Source: Hermatobates lingyangjiaoensis (Eukaryota > Arthropoda > Insecta > Hemiptera > Hermatobatidae). From it: a stretch of DNA of 64,000 nucleotides. The translations under genes were made by a program, and so were the position numbers. The notes beneath the pieces were generated by a model. That model was not told the origin of the DNA. It searched no databases and was given only the letters and a program-made list of their open reading frames with translations. The stretch covers positions 3,311,001-3,375,000 of the forward strand of contig JAPFBL010000003.1 in NCBI GenBank assembly GCA_026182355.1, in the 5' to 3' direction. The first letter of the stretch is position 1; each line of letters begins with the position of its first letter. Shown in pieces: positions 56,560 to 64,000 of the stretch.

Positions 56560-57050
56560 TTAGTGACATGAGTAGCAAGATGGATCATGCTTCTGAAAGA
56601 ATATGATTTTAATGTAAAATACAGGCCTGCAGAAATGATGTAAAACGTTGACACTTTGAGTCGAAACCCTGTTATTACAGTAGTAGAAAAAAACTTGTTA
56701 AGAAGCATCGACACAGTGCGAAACCAAGACGAAGGAAGAAAGGTCATTTTATTATTAGCAAAGGATAGAGAGATGATATGAAAACAAAGTTGGTGAAATG
56801 AAGATGATATTTTATATAAGGAATTAAGTAGAAATAACTTATTGGGTAGACCAGGAAAAATGTATTATGAAATAATAATATGGGCTCATGATTTGTGCCA
56901 CTGAATTTCGTACTAAAAAAGATAAACTTCTTTTCTTTATCTATGAAACCATATTACAGATATTACTTATTGCACAGAGTGATCCCAGCTTAACTGTATG
57001 AAGTAACTTTCTTTCTGGTGAATAGCCTCACCAACATTGTGAAAAGAATC
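56560..57050 (+). pseudogene. Ty3/gypsy-type pol remnant (RNase H end)
   Basis: Translation gives RWIMLLKEYDFNVKYRPAEM, a stop, then NVDTLSRNPV, the end of the RNase H domain in gypsy-type pol (RW...EYDF.I.YRPG..N..ADALSR). Downstream, RPGKMYYEIIIWAHDLCH resembles the zinc-binding region ahead of integrase, with stops. A decayed copy. Confidence 0.65.
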
Positions 57051-57561
57051 TCTAAAATATTGAATAAATATCTTAGAAATTTAAAAGAAGAAAAAGGATG
57101 TAATGTTAAATGCGTTAACTAAACGGATTAGTAGCAGTTTACTAAATACCAAAACCCTGAGGTTCATGTGTACTTGTTTATTCAGACAGTGATAGCTAAA
57201 AAAACACGGTTACACTAGTAGAAAGAAAAGTCATGATTACTTAGGGCGTTTATGGTTTACTAATCGAATATTAATTCTATGATTTCACTTTCTCAGTATA
57301 ATGAATTTGGTTCAAATATAATATTTAATGTAGCTACATAATTTATGCCATTATTAAATAGCTACTATATAAGTGTCCTTTATAAGTTTGTTTAGCACCA
57401 TTCCAGAATATTCTTAAACTTTTAACTCCATAGAAAAATTGAATGAAGTAATAACAATTTTAATTTAAAAGCAAGAATCAATCAATTATAATCAAAATTG
57501 TGTTGATAGGATTTTGATTTTTTTTTAAAAAAAAGGAATTATCTATTCTCCATATGAGGAG

Positions 57562-57564
57562 AGA

Positions 57565-57605
<41 letters not shown>

Positions 57606-57692
57606 TGAGAGAAAGTGTGAGAGAGAGTGAGAGAGTGTAAGTGAGAGAGAGTGTGAGTGTGAGTGAGAAGAGGGAAACTGAGAGTGAGTGAG
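57562..57692. repeat. (GT)n / (GA)n microsatellite
   Basis: A run of GT dinucleotides changes into GA and mixed GAGT repeats. Confidence 0.95.
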
Positions 57693-57862
57693 TGGTAGAC
57701 GGACAATTGTATAAATCTGTTTCATTGGACCCAGGGAACTTAAAAACGAGTGCTTCTCTTTTAAACTCGATATCAAAATTCTAATCGACGGACTGTTTTT
57801 ATTGGTCTATTATTTATATAAAGGGTAAATGAAAGTAAAAATCTGTCATAAAGTCATTTCAG

Positions 57863-57916
57863 AACAATTCTCTAGGGCAGAACTTCAATTTCTCTGCCTT
57901 GCTATGGCTCAAAATG
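57863..57916 (+). other. SLC12A8: Possible 5' UTR exon of the SLC12A8-like gene
   Basis: Lies between CATTTCAG and a consensus donor GTGAGT. If spliced to 59171 it gives an in-frame TGA directly before the ATG at 59172, which fits a non-coding leader. Support is from splice sites only. Confidence 0.3.
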
Positions 57917-59171
57917 GTGAGTACTTAATGTTTAAAAACCATTATATAATTAATTTTTTTAAACTAAAATTAATTTATGCTGGTGTTATTTTCCGAATAG
58001 TAGCCAACACTGCCAGATGTGCCATGTTAGCTGTCATAACCTCCTTTTCTGTGTATTGTCGACACTAATGTCACGTAAAAGTCTGTGTTTTTCGTAGATT
58101 AATTCTTCCTAGTGCATGGAAAGAGCTTTGACAACAATGGATTTTCATTGAATAATGTGAATAAGTTGTAGTGTGTTATTTGATCTTTTTATGACTGAAT
58201 TATTTAACTTCCACAAGTATTTGATGTAGGATTTTACTTTGTGTACTACTTTGGGTTACAGTCACAATCTTAAAGTTTCCTAGCTTTAAGGTAAATCTTG
58301 ACGCTTTCTAGTTATTCTTAATCCACATTTAAATATAAAAAATAATGTTAGATTTAACAGTAATTTTTTCCTTCCAGATGACATTTATTGATGCACATTA
58401 ATTTTTTAATTGATTTAAGAAATAAAAATTAAGGGTGGCAGGCAATTTACGTTTTTAAGAAATACATAATAGAAAATAATACGATATAGTTGAAATGAAA
58501 GCTAGATTATTTTAATTGTTAATAAGGTTTACTTTTTATTAAAAGTATTTTTTTAACTTTTTATAAACAGATTAATATATTGTTTTTTCTAAAACTTAAA
58601 TCAGGTAGTTATTCTTTTAGAAATGCCAAACACATGCTCAGAACTTTGTAACTTGTACATTGTAACTTGTGCAATGTTACAGAAGTATTTTGTGTGAGAT
58701 TAAACATTTAAATAAAATAGTTCCGTATTTGAGTTAAGGAATTAACAAGAAGGAAGTAATCGTATTAAACTTCTCTTAACATGTATAGCTTGTTCAGAGT
58801 GTTACCATTTTAAACAAATAACTTCAATTTTAAAAATATGTTATTAATATCTCAATTATTCAATAATCTGTTTTGATTACCCCGAAACTTGACTAATAAA
58901 TTTTTAATTTTTTTTTTACTAGTATTTACGATTCTTTCCATACAATTTAATTAATTCTTTAGCTATCGGATTCTGTTTCACCTTATTTTTCTTCTAAAGA
59001 AAGTTCTAAATGAGTTAATTTTAATATCTTAAATTTAATGCATAAGGAAAGAAATTTACTAAAGTTATTAAATTTATAGTTAATATCGGAAAACAGAATG
59101 TTTGAATTTTTTTTGTACCATGCACTTTCTCATGATTGTAGAACTATTAAATGGGATCATTTATTTTCAGA

Positions 59172-59330
59172 ATGAGGAATGGAGGAAGTAAAAACGTTGA
59201 CTGGTCTCGATTTGGTCTTGGTTCATCGGAATTAAGACATCATTCTCCAGTTCACCAAAATTCAACGGCCGACTATGGTACTGGGGGTCACCAACCACAG
59301 GGTCCCAATGAGTTGTTCGCAGGGGAAGGG
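59172..59330 (+). CDS. SLC12A8: SLC12A8-like transporter, first coding exon
   Basis: Follows TTATTTTCAG and begins ATG at 59172. It encodes 53 residues (MRNGGSKNVDWSRFG and on to PNELFAGEG) and ends in phase 0 before GTATGC. This is the cytoplasmic N-terminus ahead of the transporter core. It has little similarity to the mammalian N-terminus except for the position of the LF motif a short way before the first conserved segment. Confidence 0.75.
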
Positions 59331-59794
59331 GTATGCACTTTTGGTAAATTTCAAGTTTAGTTGGAGATAGTGAATTAATCACCTGCTTTTCTCATCTTTA
59401 AATTATTGGTCTAAATAGCTGTAATGATTGTTATAACAAACGTGAAAACCTCCATATTTTTAATGTAACTTCAAATTAAATTTGGGGTTATATAAAGCCC
59501 TTTGTGTTAGTAATGTTTAATACATGTAACAAGATACCACACATTCACTCCCTACTGTAAATTGGAACATGTACATTAGTAGAAAGAGTATGCGTATAAT
59601 AGAAACAGCAGACCTAATAAAATAAATATAAATATCAAACACTTATTGACAATGTTTTGTATCAATATATAGAAAAGTTATACTTGGTTAGCAAATCGTA
59701 ATTCTCCTACTAAACTTGAAATTAACTTTTTTTTTAATTTGTTGTTAGCTTTCATTTACAGTTAGTAAGGTAAAAGTTCCATCTTGCATTTCAG

Positions 59795-59975
59795 AATGAT
59801 AGTCCTTGGTGGAAGTCGCAGTTCTTTATATCGGAACCTGTGCTATTTGGAACTATTGATGGTGTATTCACGTCCTGTTTAATAAATGTATTCGGAGTTA
59901 TAGTATTCCTGAGATCTGGTTGGCTTGTCGGACAAGCAGGCATTCTAAATGCTCTCCTCGTTATTTTTGCAACAG
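59795..59975 (+). CDS. SLC12A8: SLC12A8-like transporter, second coding exon (first membrane segment)
   Basis: Begins [19 protein letters not shown] and continues [20 protein letters not shown], then [20 protein letters not shown]. The WWK..LF...EPVLFG.WDGVFTSC.INIFGV..FLR.GWLVG pattern identifies SLC12A8 rather than SLC12A9 or the classical Na-K-Cl cotransporters. The part from about VFTSC to FLR is transmembrane helix 1, and GWLVG begins the following loop and helix 2. It ends in phase 1 before GTATAA. The remaining exons were not found up to 64000, so the gene continues outside the window. By family knowledge SLC12A8 is an amino-acid/polyamine/cation-chloride superfamily transporter whose substrate is debated. 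Confidence 0.9.
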
Positions 59976-60314
59976 GTATAAAATTATTTATTTACCATAG
60001 TATAATAAGATTGTGAAGAAATTCTCTTTTCCTTTTCTATATAATTTTATTAAACTTTAATATGTATTTGAGTTGTCCAATGCCACTCAAGGTAAGTTTT
60101 TCCACCTGTCTGAGTCGACGAATGTTAATAATCTTTTAATAATTTTGTCTCAAACTCTCTGTGTTTACACTCCAGTCATACTATCTGTTCTTGAGGTTAT
60201 ATTCGAGGGTCGTCAGAAAATAAGTTCCGTTTTGGTCTGTAGGGCGGTAGGAGTGGTTTTTTCCAAATCCGCAACACCGCTCGAAAGAGGAGAGGTGGAG
60301 GAATAGAATGAGAC

Positions 60315-60605
60315 GTGGGGACCTCAGTCGGTCAATTACCAACGTCAGGGCAGGTAGTTGAAATGGAGCCCTCCATGTCACGTCCCGCCACCTCGATCCC
60401 CGTTCCCTCTCGAGTTGTTTTGCGCGGAGTGATTCAATTTCTTTATGCACAGGGTTTCAAATCAGTTCAAATTCACGAACAGCTCATTTCTGTTTATGGA
60501 GAAGTTGTAATGAGTGAATCAATGGTGAGGAGATGGGTACGTGAATTTAAGGCGGGAAGACATTCACTTGAGGATGAAAGTGGGAGAGGCAGACCCTCAT
60601 TGTGA
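60315..60605 (+). pseudogene. Mariner transposase N-terminal domain, left arm
   Basis: Includes VVLRGVIQFLYAQGFKSVQI, HEQLISVYGE, MSESMVRRWVREFKAGRHSL and EDESGRGRPS. These are the first helix-turn-helix, the linker and the GRP-type minor-groove motif of mariner transposases. A stop follows directly after GRPSL; no catalytic DDD domain is present. Confidence 0.75.
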
Positions 60606-60700
60606 CGACGAAATTGTCGCAGAAATCGACAATGCTATTCGCAAAGATCGTCGTTCAACCCTGATGAACTCCACCTGAGTTTCCAGACATCTCACGATCC

Positions 60701-61021
60701 CTATCCATGAGATCGTCTCGAAAAACTTGACTTTCGGAAAGTTTCCGCCCGGTGGTCCCTAGAGAGCTGAATGTCTTCCCGCCTTAAATTCACGTACCAT
60801 CTCCTCACCATTGATTCACTCATTACACCTTCTCCATAAACAGAAATGAGCTGTTCGTGAATTTGAACTGATTTGAAACCCTGTGCATAAAGAAATTGAA
60901 TCACTCCGCGCAAAACAACTCGAGAGGGAACGGGATCGAGTGGCGGGACGTGACATGGAGGCTCCATTTCAACAACCTGCCCTGACGTTGGTAATTGACC
61001 GACTGAGGTCCCCACTCTCAT
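60701..61021 (-). pseudogene. Mariner transposase N-terminal domain, right arm
   Basis: The mirror copy of the left-arm frame (LRGVIQFLYAQGFKSVQI, HEQLISVYGE, MSESMVRRW). Small deletions in the arm move the frame after RRW. No catalytic domain. Confidence 0.7.
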
Positions 61022-61569
61022 TCTATTCCCCCACCTCTCCTCTTTCGAGCGGTGTTGCCGGATTTGGCAAAAACCACTCCTACCGCCCTACAGACCAAAA
61101 CGGAACTTATTTTCTGGACGACCCTCGTATATATCTTCAGTTCTTTGGAAATGAGTTAAAGGAAAAGAGTGTTTTCCTTTTCTTTTTATACTTTTAGTAG
61201 TGATTTCATTTATGTATAATTCTCTATGTAAATATCTGTCCGAAAGGTTTTCAAAATTTCTGGATCATTCGTGATGAAACTTTGACTGACATTTCGGGTT
61301 GACTCTAGGATTCTTGGAATAAAAATTTCGTTCAGAATGGGAATTAGCATGTGAACAAATGGTAATTTACAGGAAATCTTCGAGTGTATAACAATATGTA
61401 TTTATATTTAATATTATAAATTGATTGGTGGAAATGAACTGGGCAATGGTGGACGAGAAGATGTTGAAGGTTTCCCTTTAAAAATTGTTCTAAGATGCGT
61501 TAAGAAGTGTTAAAATGTACTATGATACTGTCCGTATTTTGATATTTGTTAGGACAAATTATCAAACGG

Positions 61570-61768
61570 TTAAAAGAAAAGAACACCGAGAACCAACAAT
61601 AGAACACTTCAATATTTCGACCTTGTCTTCATCAGGAGTTGAAGAAGAAGAAAAGAGTTGCTGTTTTTCAGCCTAGCAGAGGTTGCCTTCTTCAATTCCT
61701 TCTGACGACAAGGTTGAAATATTGAAGTGAGTTTTGTTGTTCCTCCGTGTCCTTTTCTTTTAAAATGT
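61570..61768. repeat. Inverted repeat with hammerhead-like cores in both arms
   Basis: The left arm (AAAAGAAAAGAACACCGAG to GTCTTCATCAGGA) and the right arm (inverted) share most of about 80 bases. The left arm has a well-formed core, listed separately. The right arm has CUGACGA at 61702-61708 and GAAA at 61716-61719, but a deletion removes most of stem II. Confidence 0.55.
61603..61646 (-). ncRNA. Hammerhead-like motif, SLC12A8 intron
   Basis: On the minus strand: CUGAUGA (61635-61629), one base, stem II GAC/GUC with loop AAG, GAAA (61618-61615), palindromic helix III AU/AU, U17 at 61611. Helix I arms CAACUC and GAAGUG pair at both ends around a 2x2 internal loop. The core is exact consensus. 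Confidence 0.5.
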
Positions 61769-61769
61769 T

Positions 61770-62985
61770 TGATACATATAATATGAAAAATGAAAATATC
61801 CTAAGGTATGGAAAATATCCTTTGGAGTTGGATCCTGTCAAAGAGCTGTTAAAAATGTGTCCGGAAAGGGAGGAAATTCAAAGGAAAATTGAGAGAGGAG
61901 AAGAGCGCCTTCAGTCAAGTGCAGGGGACTTCAGGGCATGCTAAACAAAAGAAATCGTTCAGACACCTCTAGTCCTGTCTTATCTACAACGACTTAATAT
62001 AATTTGAATTTGCCAAAACTGATGTTATCGAAAAATCAGAAATGTGTGTATTTAATGCCTGATTCTATAATGTTATGTTTATTTTTTAATAAAATTTCGT
62101 AGATTATTTCTTTAGTATGTTCCGAGTTCAAGGAATAATTGAATTGATTAGTATATCGGAATAAATCATTCTTCTCTTCTTTCCTCTAATACTGTATTGA
62201 TATGAAATCGTACTAAGAATATCAGTTTGTCTTATTCAGATGATATTGCAATACATGCTAGAAATTATAAATCCAACCTTCATTACTGTTCATCAAATAA
62301 ATTGTCAAACAGTTTTTTAAATTACGACCACCCTTTAAACGCAGTATTCGCCAAAGGTTGATCGAGTGATCGATTAATTGATAGAATAAGTAATTTATTG
62401 GGGTTAAATGTTTCTTTCTCCTTCATTTGTTTTAGGCCATTTTTTAATTATTTCTTAATATCGTTTGGGGAAAACTTGGGTATTTTAACTTTGCACCAAT
62501 ATGTTAGATTGTTACGATTTCCTGTTACAAAAAGAAATAGCTACAAACTCTGGAAGCTCTCAAAATCATTCCCTTGAGAATGGATCTTTAGTACAAATAC
62601 TATGAGAGCAGAAATAATGAATAGTAACATATGTTGGCTTCCTATAGAAGTAAATTCCATATATTCAAAAAATAAGGTTGTTTTCCATCACTTTCACTTT
62701 CTATGGTTGAAGCAATTATTAATTAAATTAATAATTTAATTTGAAGTTAATAAAGAGTTAACGTTTTCATTCTTCTACCAGGTGCAAAGACGTTATAGAA
62801 ATGAGTGAAACCATCTAGCGTCATTGGTTAAAAGATATTTTTTAAACTTAGATTAAAAAAATTCTATGAAGCACATTCAATAAGTTAAGACAAAGTGTTG
62901 TAGGTATTGTAATATTTCAGATGGATGTCACTGGGATGAACTGAGATAGCGAACTTATTGTTTTGTTAATTACCTCAATTTTACA
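61770..62985. other. SLC12A8 intron or flank, nothing recognised
   Basis: AT-rich, with small unsupported ORFs. Confidence 0.4.
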
Positions 62986-62989
62986 TTTA

Positions 62990-63390
62990 ATTATGACGAG
63001 TCAATCACAAGTTTCCACATTAGTTTAACAGCTTTCAGTAATCCGTCATTTTCTTTCTGCAGGTGAAAAACTGGCTAACATTTTTTCTCGTATGATTAAA
63101 AGGTGGAAGTTTTTTGAAATACCAACTCCTTCGCTTTGATGGCTTATTTCGTAATTGGCAATGTGTTACTGTTGAACAAAAACAGTTGCATTGTTGAGAC
63201 AGTTCAAAACGTTATCAGTAACAAGTTCAAGAATACTAAAGCACGTTGAGGGTAGGATCAAAAGAGTTTACGCAACAATATAAGTAAACAACTCAAAGTG
63301 TGTGCAGATTAAGAACGCTATAAACAAGGTGGCACTTTTCAAAACAAGATTTTTACGTGTAATGAAATTCGGGTTCGCCAATATATTCAA
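62990..63390 (+). pseudogene. Second decayed mariner-like N-terminus
   Basis: The stretch reading SVIFFLxxGEKLANIFSRMIK in mixed frames (63025-63100) aligns with 23490-23550 at the DNA level (CAGTAATCCGT...TCTCGTATGATT versus CAGTGATCCGT...TCTCGAATGATT). Frames are heavily broken. Confidence 0.4.
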
Positions 63391-64000
63391 TATATAAATA
63401 TCCGCTTGAAATATATTTTTGGTTCTGAATTAACAGACAAGAATTTAGCTCTTCATATCTCTGGATCTTTATCATTAATTTCGTTAATCTTTGTTTCTTC
63501 TTTCAGTAATCTATTCTTGGATTAATGTTTTTCTTATTGGGGGTTTATGATGGGAGGGAGTTATACGAGTATGTAACAAAGCCCGTGTGTCTCCGATTTC
63601 TTGTGATATGGTCTGTCGGTGGTCCTTTAAGACTTGTTTTGACCATCCCCTTTCAACTTTTACCCTTCTGATATTCTTTAGTAGATGCAATAGTTCAGTT
63701 TCATCGTTTCTGAACGGTGTAATAGTTCAGTTTCATTTAACCTGTACACGCACAACTATCTAGACCTTTATCCCTTATGTCTATGAGATCACTAACTTCT
63801 CTGATTATAACGTACTGTTTAAACACTGAACAGGCAAAACATTGGAACATTCTAATGTAAAAGTATATTTTACCATAAACGTATCATTATCGGAAATCTT
63901 TCCAATACGTATAGCTAACATAAAACTGAATTATTAATATTAGCCTTGAAATAGGTGACACATTTACTTTGGTGTAACATTTCTTACTCTAATAATAGAA

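Larger units (their letters stand above)
60203..61128. mobile_element. Palindromic mariner derivative in an SLC12A8 intron
   Basis: The ends CGAGGGTCGTCAGAAAATAA and GTTCCGTTTTGG are perfectly mirrored at 61128 downwards, next to TA-rich sites. Each arm (about 60203-60570 and 60770-61128) carries the 5' end of a mariner, with the same helix-turn-helix coding sequence facing inward. The roughly 200-base centre is asymmetric and holds the start of the next transposase segment. The arms appear well over 90 percent identical. Confidence 0.85.

Noticed and set aside
57543..57776. Ser/His/Leu-rich minus-strand ORF
   Set aside because: It is the translation of a (GT)n/(GA)n microsatellite.
1..64000. 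CRISPR arrays, operons or other prokaryotic features
   Set aside because: The window is eukaryotic; the tandem repeats present are minisatellites without regular unique spacers.

Overview
This is a 64 kb piece of an AT-rich eukaryotic nuclear genome. Coding exons are short, have GT..AG borders and lie in long introns. The protein content is animal. The survivin-like gene resembles insect deterin, and the repeats (mariner, Tigger/pogo, Merlin, Penelope-like, Ty3/gypsy) suit an arthropod. An insect, possibly a hemipteran, is my best guess, but no species marker is visible.

Layout, left to right: (1) the last coding exon of an RNPC3-like gene of the U11/U12 minor spliceosome (+ strand, 267-432). 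(2) A compositionally distinct, unidentified insert at about 1000-2330. (3) Two BIR-domain exons of a survivin/BIRC5-like gene (- strand, 8560 to 6609), with a doubtful C-terminal exon near 4.0 kb and no first exon found. (4) About 13 kb with no recognised gene, rich in repeats: a Merlin transposase relic, two diverged long repeats, four copies of a shorter repeat, hAT-type ends and a LINE RNase H scrap. (5) A complete ZC3H18 gene (- strand, 54197 to 22541). I traced 17 coding exons whose phases all agree, giving about 891 residues from an acidic Ser-rich N-terminus, through one CCCH zinc finger and RS-rich segments, to a C-terminal helix nearly identical to that of vertebrate ZC3H18. Its introns hold Penelope-like, Tigger, mariner, MITE-like and LTR elements and a large minisatellite. 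(6) Upstream of ZC3H18, a gypsy-type pol relic and microsatellites. (7) The 5' part of an SLC12A8-like cation-chloride cotransporter gene (+ strand, from about 57.9 kb). Its two visible coding exons end at 59975 and the rest lies beyond the window; the intron that follows holds a palindromic mariner derivative.

Three of the four genes are housekeeping in character: RNPC3 acts in minor-intron splicing, ZC3H18 couples the nuclear cap-binding complex to RNA decay, and survivin acts in chromosome segregation. SLC12A8 is a membrane transporter. Nothing suggests that they form a functional cluster.

The most interesting non-genic signal is a dispersed set of hammerhead-ribozyme-like cores (CUGANGA, a short stem, then GAAA and a short self-complementary helix III ending in UH). 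Several have helix I arms that pair by different bases at different sites. One lies about 70 bases upstream of an ORF resembling the N-terminus of Penelope-like retroelements, the class in which such ribozymes are known.
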